A program made the translations under genes and the position numbers. From Achromobacter sp. Marseille-Q4962 (GTDB taxonomy: Bacteria; Pseudomonadota; Gammaproteobacteria; Burkholderiales; Burkholderiaceae_B), in contig NZ_CALSFU010000019.1 in the NCBI RefSeq assembly GCF_943737005.1, positions 1 through 64,000 on the forward strand: a DNA stretch of 64,000 nucleotides, given 5' to 3'. Below, in pieces: positions 31,242-40,203 of the stretch. The stretch's first letter is position 1; each line of letters begins with the position of its first letter. Below the pieces are notes generated by a model. That model had not been told where the DNA came from. It did no database searches and worked only from the letters and a program-made list of their open reading frames with translations.

Positions 31242-32282
31242 TCAGGGCGCGAGCCGCACCGTGGCCACGTCCAGCACGCCGGCCTCGCGGTTGGTGAGCA
31301 CCGCCCGCAGCGTGCCGTCGGGCGACTGCAGCACCGACTTCCCGGCCGCCACGTCGCCGCCGCCCGCCTGGCGCGCGGCGCGTCCGCGCGACGGCGAGAA
31401 AAGCAGGTCGCCGGCCTGCGCGCCGGCCAGGCCGGGCGCGGCCGACAGCACCCGGGTGCCGGTGGGATAGGTGAGGTCGCCCAGCGTGGTTTCGCGGGCC
31501 AGCAGGCCCTCGAAGCGGGTTCTGCGGCGGCTGGCGTCGAGTTCGAGGTCGACCTTCAGCAGCGGCATGCCGCCGATGTCCAGCGCTTCGCTGCCCTCGG
31601 TGCGCAGCAGCCAGCGCGGCGCGCCCGAGGCGGGGTCGGGCGCGCCGCCGATGGCGTCGTCGCGCAGCTTCAGCCAGGCGCCGGCGGGCACGGGCTGCCC
31701 GTCCAGGGTGTTGCCGATGGCCAGGTGGCAGCTTTCGAAGCGCGGCTCGCCGCCGCGCATCACGAATTCGACGCGATGGCCGTGCGCGCAGAGCCAGCCC
31801 TCCTGGGCCTGGTCGCGCTCGATCTCGGCCGACAGCATCTCGGGCCGCTTGCCGCTGGGCGGGTAATGGAAGAGGCGGGTGGCTTCCAGCCCGCCGATGC
31901 GCGCGGGCTGGCCGGCGGGAAAGGCGGCGAGGTCGAAAGAGGAGAGGTCGCCCGGCCGGGCCAGCCGCAGCGTGCTGCCGGCCGGCATGTCCACGCCGGC
32001 CAGGCGGGTGGCCTGCGCGAGCTGGGCGCTGCGCCCGGCGTCGGCTTCGGCGTCGCGTTGCGCCGCGAGCCACAGGCTGAATTGCTGATAGGGAAAGACC
32101 AGGCCCACCAGGGCCAGCAGCGCCATGAGCAGCCCGCCGGCGCGGCGGTGCCCGCCCAGCCAGAGCCGGGCGCTGCGGCTGGTGGCCAGCACGGCCAGCC
32201 AGGTCAGCAGCGTGCTGAGGCAGGCCAGGGAGGCCGCCATCAGTACGTAGAAATTGCCGCCAGGAAGTGAAACCGGGATCAT
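31242..32282 (-). CDS. Uncharacterised membrane-anchored protein
   Basis: 346 residues from the ATG at 32282. Two hydrophobic helices near the N-terminus (VLMAASLACLSTLLTWLAVL and GGLLMALLALVGLVFPYQQF) are followed by a large, probably extracytoplasmic domain of about 270 residues rich in beta-type sequence. Several segments resemble short repeats (GGLEATRLFHYP, GDLTYPTGTRVL). I do not recognise a family. It lies between argJ and the MarR gene, all on the minus strand, with its own spacing; membership of the argJ operon is uncertain. Confidence 0.7.
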   Translation of the reverse strand: MIPVSLPGGNFYVLMAASLACLSTLLTWLAVLATSRSARLWLGGHRRAGGLLMALLALVGLVFPYQQFSLWLAAQRDAEADAGRSAQLAQATRLAGVDMPAGSTLRLARPGDLSSFDLAAFPAGQPARIGGLEATRLFHYPPSGKRPEMLSAEIERDQAQEGWLCAHGHRVEFVMRGGEPRFESCHLAIGNTLDGQPVPAGAWLKLRDDAIGGAPDPASGAPRWLLRTEGSEALDIGGMPLLKVDLELDASRRRTRFEGLLARETTLGDLTYPTGTRVLSAAPGLAGAQAGDLLFSPSRGRAARQAGGGDVAAGKSVLQSPDGTLRAVLTNREAGVLDVATVRLAP

Positions 32283-32320
32283 GGCGGCAATTATGCGCCA
32301 AACCCCAGGAGGCGCGGCGC

Positions 32321-32815
32321 TCAGGAGCGTGACGATTCGGAGCGCGTGGCCACCACCTGCAGCTTCAGCTCGCCCAGCGCCTGGTAGAGCGCGTTGCGGC
32401 TGGCCTCGGGCATGTCGCCCAGCATGCCTTTCACCCAGGACTCGTGGGCGCGCGCCATGCGGGCGAAGATCTTCTTGCCCTGCGGCGTGAGCTTGATGAG
32501 CGAGCTGCGGCGGTCGGACTCGACCTTGGTGCGCACCACCAGCCCTTCTTTCTCGAGCTGGTCGGTGATGCCCGTGATGTTGCCGTTGGTGACCATCATG
32601 TGGCGCGACAGCTCGCCCATCTTCATGCCCTTGGGCGCGCGCTGCAGTTGCGCCATGAGGTCGAAGCGCGGCAGCGTGGTGTCGAACTCGTTGCGCAGCC
32701 GGCTGCGGATCTCGCTTTCGATGAGATTGCAGCAGGTGAGCATGCGCAGCCACAGCCGCAGCGCATGATGATCGTCGGGCGCTGCGCGGGATTCGAGATC
32801 GGGAGCGTCAATCAT
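32321..32815 (-). CDS. MarR-family transcriptional regulator (putative aromatic-acid regulator)
   Basis: 164 residues from the ATG at 32815. The winged helix reads RFDLMAQLQRAPKGMKMGEL and then MMVTNGNITGITDQLEKEG, with the wing VESDRRSSLIKLTPQG. This resembles MarR proteins beside aryl-CoA catabolic genes. The frame runs upstream to 32908, but MIDAPDLESR gives a normal start. Divergent from a livKHMGF-type importer. An operator-like sequence in the shared intergenic region recurs at the promoter of the aryl-CoA operon at 59.4 kb, so this may be the regulator of both. Confidence 0.88.
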   Translation of the reverse strand: MIDAPDLESRAAPDDHHALRLWLRMLTCCNLIESEIRSRLRNEFDTTLPRFDLMAQLQRAPKGMKMGELSRHMMVTNGNITGITDQLEKEGLVVRTKVESDRRSSLIKLTPQGKKIFARMARAHESWVKGMLGDMPEASRNALYQALGELKLQVVATRSESSRS

Positions 32816-33167
32816 GGCGTGGGTCCGTACCGTGGGAGCGGAAGGGCGCGCGCGGATCGCGAAGCTTGAGCGCGGGCGGGATGTCGGGTACTGTCCGACC
32901 AGCGCCATGGCGCAAGGCGGAGACAGCGAAGGCGAAAAGGGTAACCATGACGGTAGTTTATTGGTAAAAACCCTAGACTTGTTTTGCCTGATACTTTAAA
33001 CCTAAACTATGCTGCGCGCCACTTTTCCCCATGCCGCAATGCGGGAGCGGTGTTGCAGGCGCCGGTCTTGCCAGGGTCTTGCAGGCCCCGCCGGGCCGGC
33101 AGAAGTCTTTCGAACCGCAATTTACAAGAACACCCCTCTGCGCGGCTCGCGCACGGAGAAAACCACC
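32816..33167. promoter_or_regulatory. 352-bp divergent control region, MarR gene / ABC importer
   Basis: Contains an AT-rich core at about 32950-33012. A plausible plus-strand promoter is TTGTTT (32979-32984), 18-bp spacer, TAAACT (33003-33008). The -10 overlaps the element TTTAAACCTAAACTAT at 32995-33010, whose last ten bases recur exactly at 59390-59399. Repression at this element would block the importer promoter. No coding frame here is credible. Confidence 0.55.
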
Positions 33168-34331
33168 ATGCGTTTCATCACTTCCTTCCTCGCCGCCGCC
33201 GCGCTGGTTCCGGCCCTCGCGCAGGCGGACGCCATCAAGGTCGGCATCGCCAACGACATCTCCGGCCCCTTCTCGGCGCTGGGCGCCGAGGCCCGCGACG
33301 GTTTCAACCTCGCCATCAAGCAGCTGGGCGGCAAGCTGGGCGGCCAGCCCGCCGAATTCCTGCAGACCGACATGGGCGGCAACCCCGACCAGGCCCGCCA
33401 GCTCGTCACCCGCTACATCCAGCGCGAGAAGATCGATTTCTTCACGGGCCCCATCGGCTCCAACGTGGCGCTGGCCGTGGGCCCGGCGCTGTTCGCGGCC
33501 AAGGTGCCGTACCTGTCCAACAATCCCGGCCCCAGCCAGCTCGCCGGCGCGCAGTGCAACCCCTACTGGTTCGGCACGTCGTACCAGAACGACGCCTTTC
33601 ACGAGGCGGCGGGCAAGGTGGCGGCCGACCGCGGCTACAAGAAGATGTTCATCATGGCGCCGGACTACCCGGCGGGCAAGGATGCCCTCACGGGCTTCAA
33701 GCGCGGCTACAAGACGCCGCCGGCCGACGAGGTGTACACCAAGCTCGGGCAGATCGACTACGCGGCCGAGCTGGCGCAGATCCGCGCCGCCAAGCCCGAT
33801 GCGGTCTACATCTTCCTGCCCGGCGGCATGGGCATCAATTTCGTCAAGCAGTTCGTGTCGGCCGGCCTGTCGCAGAGCATCAAGCTCATCGGCCCGGGCT
33901 TCTCGGCCGACGAGGACGTCATCCAGGCGGTGGGCGAGCCCATGCTGGGCATGTACAACACGGCGCAGTGGGCGCACGACCTGGACGTGCCGCAGAACAA
34001 GGCTTTCGTCGCGGCCTTCCGCAAGGAATACAACGGCCGCTATCCGTCGGTGTACGCCGCCCAGGCTTATGACGTCATCATGGCCATGGATGCGGCCGTC
34101 AAGCAGGCCGGCGGCAAGGCCGCCGACCGCCAGGCCATCGTGAAGGCGCTCGAAAAGGCCGACTACCCCTCGGTGCGCGGCAGCTTCACCTACGGCAAGA
34201 ACCACTATCCCATCCAGGCCTACTACCTGCGCGTGGTCGACAAGGACGCCGACGGTCGCATCACCAACAAGCTGGTGGGCAAGGTGTTCGACCAGTACCA
34301 GGACGTCTACGTGGGCGACTGCAAGCTCTGA
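33168..34331 (+). CDS. Branched-chain/aromatic-acid ABC transporter substrate-binding protein
   Basis: Periplasmic binding protein of the LivJ/LivK class, 387 residues. The signal peptide (MRFITSFLAAAALVPALAQA) cleaves before DAIKVGIANDISGPFSALG, the classic start of the mature lobe. Both lobes are complete. Close relatives bind amino acids, amides or aromatic acids. The neighbouring MarR gene and the shared operator with an aryl-CoA operon favour an aromatic acid, an inference only. First gene of a five-gene importer operon; a hairpin separates it from the permease genes. Confidence 0.9.
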   Translation: MRFITSFLAAAALVPALAQADAIKVGIANDISGPFSALGAEARDGFNLAIKQLGGKLGGQPAEFLQTDMGGNPDQARQLVTRYIQREKIDFFTGPIGSNVALAVGPALFAAKVPYLSNNPGPSQLAGAQCNPYWFGTSYQNDAFHEAAGKVAADRGYKKMFIMAPDYPAGKDALTGFKRGYKTPPADEVYTKLGQIDYAAELAQIRAAKPDAVYIFLPGGMGINFVKQFVSAGLSQSIKLIGPGFSADEDVIQAVGEPMLGMYNTAQWAHDLDVPQNKAFVAAFRKEYNGRYPSVYAAQAYDVIMAMDAAVKQAGGKAADRQAIVKALEKADYPSVRGSFTYGKNHYPIQAYYLRVVDKDADGRITNKLVGKVFDQYQDVYVGDCKL

Positions 34332-34391
34332 CCGGGCGCCGCCGGCGGGCTCGCGCCCGCCTGCTTCCGCGCGGACCAGGCATCGAAGGCA

Positions 34392-34414
34392 CGCGGGCCG
34401 CAAACAGGCCCGCG
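34392..34414 (+). other. Intercistronic hairpin after the binding-protein gene
   Basis: CGCGGGCC / GGCCCGCG stem of 8 bp with a 7-nt loop (GCAAACA). A second stem, GGCGGGC-TCGC-GCCCGCC, lies just after the stop of the binding-protein gene near 34343-34361. Such hairpins often protect the upstream message and allow the binding protein to be made in excess of the permease. Confidence 0.4.
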
Positions 34415-34429
34415 GCAAGGGGAAGCTTC

Positions 34430-35350
34430 ATGACGTTCACGCTCATCCTCGAGCAACTGCTGAACGGTCTGCAATTCGGATTGATGCTGTTTTTGATCGC
34501 GGCCGGCCTCACCCTGGTGTTCGGCATCATGGACATCATGAATCTGGCGCACGGCTCGCTCTACATGGCGGGTGCCTACGTCGCGGCCGAAACCATGCAG
34601 CGCACGGGTTCTTTCACCGCCGCGGTGCTGGTGGCCGCGCTGGCCACCGGCGCGGTGGGCCTGGCGCTGGAGCTGGCGCTCGTGCGGCGGCTGGCGCTGC
34701 GCGACCACCTGGCGCAGGTGCTGGGAACCTACGCCGTCATTCTCATCGCCAACGACCTGGTCAAGATGATCTGGGGGCCGGCCCCCGTCATGCTCAACAT
34801 GCCCGCCGCCCTGTCGGGGCCGGTGCGGCTGTTGCCCGACCTGTTGTACCCGGCCTATCGCCTGATGATCATCGTGTTCGGGGTGCTCGCGGCGGCGGGA
34901 TTGTACTGGTTCGTGACGCGCACCCGGGCCGGCGTGCTGGTGCGGGCGGGCGCCTCCAACCGGCAGATGGCCACGCTCATGGGCGTGCGCGTGCCCCTGC
35001 TGTTCCTGGGCGTGTTCGTGCTGGGCGCCATGCTGGCCGCCGTGGCGGGCGCGCTGCTGGGGCCGCTGACCTCGGTGCAGATCGGCATGGGCGAGGAAAT
35101 CCTCATCCTCGTGCTGGTATGCATTGTGATCGGCGGCATCGGGTCGATCCGCGGCGCGTTCGTGGGGGCGTTGCTGGTGGGCATGGTGGACACGGCGGGC
35201 CGGGCCTTCCTGCCCATGCTGCTGCGCCAGGTGTTTTCTCCCGCGGTGGCCTCCAGCGTCGGCCCGACGCTGGCCGCCATCGCGATCTACGTATTGATGG
35301 CGGTCGTGCTGGTGTTCCGGCCTTCCGGCCTGTTTCCGGCGCGCGGCTGA
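34430..35350 (+). CDS. ABC transporter permease (LivH type)
   Basis: 306-residue inner-membrane permease with about eight hydrophobic segments. The LivH signature LTLVFGIMDIMNLAHGSLYM lies at residues about 24-43, and the coupling region GMGEEILILVLVCIVIGGIGSIRG near 220-245. It pairs with the LivM-type permease 2 bp downstream. Start ATG 34430 with AAGGGGAAG upstream. Confidence 0.93.
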   Translation: MTFTLILEQLLNGLQFGLMLFLIAAGLTLVFGIMDIMNLAHGSLYMAGAYVAAETMQRTGSFTAAVLVAALATGAVGLALELALVRRLALRDHLAQVLGTYAVILIANDLVKMIWGPAPVMLNMPAALSGPVRLLPDLLYPAYRLMIIVFGVLAAAGLYWFVTRTRAGVLVRAGASNRQMATLMGVRVPLLFLGVFVLGAMLAAVAGALLGPLTSVQIGMGEEILILVLVCIVIGGIGSIRGAFVGALLVGMVDTAGRAFLPMLLRQVFSPAVASSVGPTLAAIAIYVLMAVVLVFRPSGLFPARG

Positions 35351-35352
35351 CC

Positions 35353-36318
35353 ATGAGCAGAACCACAGTCTGGTCCCTGGCCCTGCTGGCGCTGCTGGCG
35401 GCGTTTCCGTTGGTCGCGCCCATGCTCGGTCTGGATTTCTACGTTTCCTTCGTGCGGCGCGTGCTGATCTACGCGCTGGCCGCCACCAGCCTGAACCTCA
35501 TCCTGGGCTATGGCGGCATGGTGGCGCTGGGCCACGCCGCCTTCGTGGGCGCCGGCGCCTACGCGGTGGGCATCCTGGGCACCCTGGGGGTGGATTCGGC
35601 GCTGGTGAGCTGGCCGGCGGCGGTGGCGCTGGCCGCGCTGCTGGCCTTCGTCACCGGGGCCGTCTCGCTGCGCACGCGGGGCGTGTACTTCATCATGATT
35701 ACGCTGGCGTTCGCGCAGATGCTGTTCTACATATTCATTTCGCTGCGCCAGTACGGCGGCGAAGACGGCCTGAACCTGCCCGGCTATTCCACGCTGCCGG
35801 GGCTGGACCTGGCCAATGACGTGTCCTTCTACTATCTCGTGCTGGCGATTTTCGCGCTGGCCATGTGGGCCTTCGGCCACGTGACGGCCTCGCGCTTCGG
35901 CATGGCGCTGCAGGGCGTGCGCGAAAACGAGTCGCGCATGGAGTCCATGGGCTATCCCGTTTACCGCATCAAGCTCACCGCCTTCACGATCAGCGGCGCG
36001 GCGGCCGGCCTGGCGGGCGCGCTGCTGGCCAACCATAACCTTTTCATCTCGCCCAGCATCATGCACTGGACGCAGTCGGCCAACCTGCTGATCATGGTGC
36101 TGGTGGGCGGCATCGGCCTGCGCTACGGCGGCGTGGCGGGGGCGGTGGTCATGCTCGTGCTGGAGGAAGCCCTGAGGCTCTGGACCGAATACTGGCATCT
36201 GCCGCTGGGCATTCTGCTGCTGTGCGTGCTGTTCGGCGCGCCGCGCGGGCTGGCCGGGCTGTTCGGCCCGCTGTTCGCCGGGCGCGCGGCGCCGCGATCC
36301 GGAAAGGCGGGCCCATGA
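35353..36318 (+). CDS. ABC transporter permease (LivM type)
   Basis: 321-residue inner-membrane permease. Landmarks: ALAATSLNLILGYGGMVALG near the start, GVRENESRMESMGYPVYRIK in the cytoplasmic coupling loop, and ILLLCVLFGAPRGLAG at the C-terminus. The ATG at 35353 lies just after the LivH stop, and its 3' end overlaps the LivG-type start by ATGA. Heterodimeric partner of the LivH-type protein. Confidence 0.93.
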   Translation: MSRTTVWSLALLALLAAFPLVAPMLGLDFYVSFVRRVLIYALAATSLNLILGYGGMVALGHAAFVGAGAYAVGILGTLGVDSALVSWPAAVALAALLAFVTGAVSLRTRGVYFIMITLAFAQMLFYIFISLRQYGGEDGLNLPGYSTLPGLDLANDVSFYYLVLAIFALAMWAFGHVTASRFGMALQGVRENESRMESMGYPVYRIKLTAFTISGAAAGLAGALLANHNLFISPSIMHWTQSANLLIMVLVGGIGLRYGGVAGAVVMLVLEEALRLWTEYWHLPLGILLLCVLFGAPRGLAGLFGPLFAGRAAPRSGKAGP

Positions 36319-37103
36319 ACGCCGCCGTTTCCTCCGCGCCCGCCCTGCAGGCCAGCGGCCTGGTGCGCCGCTTCGGCGCGCTGGTGGCCACCGACCATGT
36401 CTCGCTCACGCTGAACCCGGGCGAGATCCATGCGCTCATCGGCCCCAACGGCGCGGGCAAGTCCACGCTCATCCACCTGCTGTCGGGCACCCTGGCGGCC
36501 GACGAGGGCCGGCTGATGCTGGGCGGGCGGGACATCACCGCTCTGAACGCCCACCAGCGGGTGGCGGCGGGCCTGTCGCGTTCGTTCCAGATCACCCATA
36601 TCTTCAAGCAGTCCAGCGTGCTGGACAACCTGGCGCTGGCGGTGCAGGCGCATTCGGGCAGCAGCTTCCGCTTCTGGAGGCCGCGCGCGGCCGACACCGC
36701 GCTGTACGACCAGGCGCGCGAGCTGGCGCGCGAATGCGCCATCGACCCGGCCCTGCTGGGCAGGCCGGCGGGCACCCTGCCGCACGGCGAGCAGCGCAAG
36801 GTGGAGTTCGCGCTGGCGCAGGCGGCCCGGCCCAGCGTGCTGCTGCTGGACGAGCCCATGGCGGGCATGGGGCCGGACGAAACCCTGCGCCTGACCGAAC
36901 TCATCGAAACCCAGCGCGGCCAGGCCGCCATGCTGCTGGTGGAACACGATATGCAGGCCGTGTTCCGGCTCGCCGACCGGATCTCGGTGCTGGTGTACGG
37001 GCGCGTCATCGCGACCGGCACGCCGGACGAGATCCGCGCCAATCCCGAAGTGCGGCAGGCCTACCTGGGCGATGACGAAACCGACGCCAAGGAGACCGCC
37101 TGA
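36315..37103 (+). CDS. ABC transporter ATP-binding protein (LivG type)
   Basis: 262-residue nucleotide-binding subunit. Walker A GPNGAGKSTLIHL, a signature region of the LivG type (GTLPHGEQRKVEFALAQAA) and Walker B VLLLDEPMAGMGPDE are present. The LivG insert between helices is also visible. It overlaps both neighbours (ATGA with LivM, TGATG with LivF), indicating tight translational coupling. Confidence 0.94.
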   Translation: MNAAVSSAPALQASGLVRRFGALVATDHVSLTLNPGEIHALIGPNGAGKSTLIHLLSGTLAADEGRLMLGGRDITALNAHQRVAAGLSRSFQITHIFKQSSVLDNLALAVQAHSGSSFRFWRPRAADTALYDQARELARECAIDPALLGRPAGTLPHGEQRKVEFALAQAARPSVLLLDEPMAGMGPDETLRLTELIETQRGQAAMLLVEHDMQAVFRLADRISVLVYGRVIATGTPDEIRANPEVRQAYLGDDETDAKETA

Positions 37104-37807
37104 TGCTGGCCATTGAATCGGTGCAAAGCGGCTACGGCGCCAGCCAGGTGCTGTTCGGCGTGAGCCTGGAGATCGGCGCCGGGCAGGTGGTGACGCTGCT
37201 GGGGCGCAACGGCATGGGCAAGACCACGCTGCTGCGCACGCTGTTCGGCCAGTTGCCGCTGCGCGGCGGCAGGATGCGCTTTGCCGGCCAGGACATCGGC
37301 GGCTGGAGCCCGGACCGCATCGCGCGCCTGGGCATGGCCATCGTGCCCGAGGGGCGGCAGTGCTTTCCCAACCTCACGGTGCGCGAACACCTGACGGCGT
37401 TCGCCGACCGCCGCAACCCCGACATCGGGCGGCCCTGGACGCCCGAACGCGTATTCGAGCTTTTTCCCCGCCTGGCCGAGCGCGCCCGCAACATGGGCAA
37501 CCAGTTGTCGGGCGGAGAACAGCAGATGCTCGCCATCGGCCGGGCGCTGGTCACCAACCCGAGATTGCTGATCCTGGACGAGGCCACCGAGGGCCTGGCG
37601 CCGCGCATCCGGGAAGAAATATGGAACTGCCTGGCGCGCCTGCGCGAGGCGGGACAAACCATTCTTGTCATCGACAAATATGTGGAAAGATTGCTCCGGC
37701 TGGCCGACCGGCACGTCATCCTGGAGCGCGGCAAGGTGGTGTGGGCGGGCGATTCGGCCGCCCTGGACGCCGACCGGGGCTTGTGGGAACGGTATCTGGG
37801 GGTGTAG
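37103..37807 (+). CDS. ABC transporter ATP-binding protein (LivF type)
   Basis: 234-residue nucleotide-binding subunit. Walker A LLGRNGMGKTTLLRTL, signature LSGGEQQMLAIGRAL and Walker B LLILDEATEGLAP are intact. Last gene of the importer operon, starting at the A of the upstream TGA. A 386-bp spacer with several GC-rich hairpins follows. Confidence 0.95.
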   Translation: MLAIESVQSGYGASQVLFGVSLEIGAGQVVTLLGRNGMGKTTLLRTLFGQLPLRGGRMRFAGQDIGGWSPDRIARLGMAIVPEGRQCFPNLTVREHLTAFADRRNPDIGRPWTPERVFELFPRLAERARNMGNQLSGGEQQMLAIGRALVTNPRLLILDEATEGLAPRIREEIWNCLARLREAGQTILVIDKYVERLLRLADRHVILERGKVVWAGDSAALDADRGLWERYLGV

Positions 37808-38193
37808 CGGGAAAGCCGCAGAATGCGCGCCCGTCCGGACCGCACGGAGAAACAAAGAGAAATAAATTGAAATATATGTTGCGTCTTCGCAATGAAAGCG
37901 GGCCGTCCGCGGGGCGCTCGTATACACCTGTTTCAATTCCCTTGACTGTTCTCTACACTTAGCGCGCCGGACGTGCCGCGCGGGCGCGCCGGCACTCCGT
38001 GCCTTGCCTGGCACGCGGCGGGCGGTGCGCGTGGGCGCACGGCAGGCGGCCGGTCCAGACCGGCCCCCGCGCCCGGCCGGTCCAGCGTGCCTGTGCAAGG
38101 CTGCGCGCGCGCCCTGATTTGATTTATGCAGCCGGTCCGTACCCGGTTTTCGGGACGGGCCGATGTCTTGATTGGCGGTTGGGAAGACTTCGC
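37808..38193. promoter_or_regulatory. 386-bp region between importer and siaA
   Basis: Begins with an AT-rich segment (AAATAAATTGAAATATATG, about 37858-37876). A candidate promoter near 37930-37960 reads TTCAAT, a 16-bp spacer, TACACT. Then come GC-rich hairpins, for example GGCCGGT-CCAG-ACCGGCC near 38048-38065. It probably holds the importer's 3' end and the sia promoter. No plausible gene is seen; the frame open upstream of siaA lacks signal-like or conserved sequence. Confidence 0.45.
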
Positions 38194-40179
38194 ATGGCGA
38201 AATGGGGTTTGCGCAGGAAATCGTTGCTGGCGTTATTGCTGGCGTGCCTGGTCGCGCTGGCGCCGGCCGTGATCATCGGCTGGCAAGTGCTCGACGGCGT
38301 GCGCGAGCACTTCGGGCGCGCATTTGCCGACAACTTCACTCAACTCAACCGGCAGCGCATCCTGGCGCCGATTTCGCGCGAGCTGGCGCTGTCGCAGCGC
38401 CTGGCCGACAGCGAAGTCACGCGGCGCTGGCTGCGCAACGAGAGCGACCCGGCCGCCCGCGAGCTCTTTTTCGTCGAAGCCGACGGCTACCGGCGCGATC
38501 TGCTGAGCCACGCCTATTTCATCGCCAGCGCCGCCACCGGCAACTATTACTTCAACGACGACCAGCCCCTGTCCGAGGCGCCGCGCTATACGCTCAGCCC
38601 CACGGCGCCGGACGATGGCTGGTTCTACAACACCATCAAGTCGTCCGCGCCGTACAACATCAACGTCAATCCCGATCTCAAGCTCAAGACCACGCGGGTC
38701 TGGATCAACGTGCAGGTCCGCGACCGCGGCAAGGTGCTGGGGCTGACGGGCGGCGGCCTGGACGTGGGCGGGTTCCTGCGCGAGTTCGTCAATAGCGGCC
38801 AGCCGGGAGTAACGCCCGTCATCGTCGACGAAAACGGCGCGATCCAGGCGTATTCCGACGCGTCCCTCATTGCCTACAATTCGGGCGCGGGCGGCGCGAG
38901 CGACGCCAACACCGTGTTCCGGCTGGTGGACGACGGGCCGGGGCGCGACGCGCTGCGCTCGGCCATGCGGGCGGCGAAGGCCGATCCGCAGTCGGTGCAG
39001 AGCGGCTGGGCGGACGTCAAGGGCGTGAAGCAGCTCGTTTCCGTGGCCTATATGCCGGAATTGCACTGGCACGTGCTGACGCTGGTGGACCTGGGGGCGG
39101 CGCGCGTGCTGGACACGCGCTGGCTGTGGCCCGCCGCCGCCGGGCTGGTGCTGCTGTTCGCGGCGCTGCTGCTGTGTTTCGGCTATGCGGTCGAACGCCT
39201 CATGCTGCGGCCGCTGCGCCGCCTGCAGCAATCGGCCCGGGCCATCGCCAACGGCAGCTACGACGTGCGCCTGCCGCCGGGCGGGCAGGACGAGATCGGC
39301 GATCTGAGCCGCGCCTTCGGCATCATGGCCGACAAGGTGCGCCAGCACACGGCCGAGCTCGAAACCAAGGTGCGCGAACGCACCTCCGAGCTCGAGAGCG
39401 CCAACCGCGCCATGGCGGCCGCGCACAAGAAGATCGGCGATTCCATTGACTATGCCAGCCTGATCCAGCGCGCCATCCTGCCCGACCGCCAGTTGACGCA
39501 GTCGCTGGGCGCGCACCATTTCGTGCTGTGGAAGCCGCGCGACGTGGTGGGCGGCGATTTCTACGTGTTCCATTCCGACGGCGCCAATTGCCTGCTGGGC
39601 ATCATGGACTGCGCCGGCCACGGCGTGCCGGGCGCGCTCATGACCATGCTGGCGCGCGCGGCCATCGACCTGGCGGTTTCCGAGGCCGGGCCGCGCGATC
39701 CGGCCGGCGTGCTGGCCCGCACCGACAACGCCATCCGCGCCATGCTCGCCGACGCGCAGCTGCCGCGCGCGCTGGCGACGAATACCGATGCGGGGCTGGT
39801 ATATATTGACCGCCAGGCCGGCAGGCTGCTGTACGCAGGGGCGAAGATCAGCCTGTACGCAAGCAATGGCCACGACCTGCGCGAAATCCCCGGCGGCAGG
39901 CGCGCGTTGGGCGACAAGCGGGCCGGCGAGTACCGGAATATCGAACTGCCCATGGAGCCGGGCTGGACCTATTACCTGGCGACCGACGGCTTCCTGGACC
40001 AGGCGGGCGGCGAGCATGGCTTCGGCTTCGGCAACACGCGGTTCGCCGAAATGCTCAAACGGCATGCCGGGCGGCCGTTAACCGAGCAGGCGGCCGCGTT
40101 CACGCAGGCGCTGGCCGAGTACCAGGGCGGCCAGCCCCAGCGCGACGACATTACCCTGCTGTCTTTCCGATTCGAATAA
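38194..40179 (+). CDS. siaA: SiaA-type membrane sensor PP2C phosphatase
   Basis: 661 residues. A membrane helix (SLLALLLACLVALAPAVIIG) is followed by a periplasmic dCache-like sensor of about 280 residues, a second helix (WPAAAGLVLLFAALLLCFGY) and a HAMP domain. A coiled coil and a SpoIIE/PP2C phosphatase domain follow. Metal-binding motifs are present: VVGGDFY, DCAGHGVPGALMTM, TDGFLDQ and QRDDITLL. In Pseudomonas aeruginosa SiaA dephosphorylates SiaC in response to an external cue. The ATG at 38194 (MAKWGLRRK) fits the short cytoplasmic leader. Heads siaABCD. Confidence 0.9.
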   Translation: MAKWGLRRKSLLALLLACLVALAPAVIIGWQVLDGVREHFGRAFADNFTQLNRQRILAPISRELALSQRLADSEVTRRWLRNESDPAARELFFVEADGYRRDLLSHAYFIASAATGNYYFNDDQPLSEAPRYTLSPTAPDDGWFYNTIKSSAPYNINVNPDLKLKTTRVWINVQVRDRGKVLGLTGGGLDVGGFLREFVNSGQPGVTPVIVDENGAIQAYSDASLIAYNSGAGGASDANTVFRLVDDGPGRDALRSAMRAAKADPQSVQSGWADVKGVKQLVSVAYMPELHWHVLTLVDLGAARVLDTRWLWPAAAGLVLLFAALLLCFGYAVERLMLRPLRRLQQSARAIANGSYDVRLPPGGQDEIGDLSRAFGIMADKVRQHTAELETKVRERTSELESANRAMAAAHKKIGDSIDYASLIQRAILPDRQLTQSLGAHHFVLWKPRDVVGGDFYVFHSDGANCLLGIMDCAGHGVPGALMTMLARAAIDLAVSEAGPRDPAGVLARTDNAIRAMLADAQLPRALATNTDAGLVYIDRQAGRLLYAGAKISLYASNGHDLREIPGGRRALGDKRAGEYRNIELPMEPGWTYYLATDGFLDQAGGEHGFGFGNTRFAEMLKRHAGRPLTEQAAAFTQALAEYQGGQPQRDDITLLSFRFE

Positions 40180-40203
40180 ACGTTATCAAGGCGGTAACCC
40201 CCC

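Noticed and set aside
32816-32908. N-terminal extension of the MarR gene at 32.3 kb
   Set aside because: The 31 extra residues show no conserved features, and the MIDAPD start gives the usual family length.
37999-38193. Upstream extension of siaA
   Set aside because: The extra 65 residues are Arg/Cys-rich and not signal-like; the ATG at 38194 gives the normal short leader before the membrane helix.
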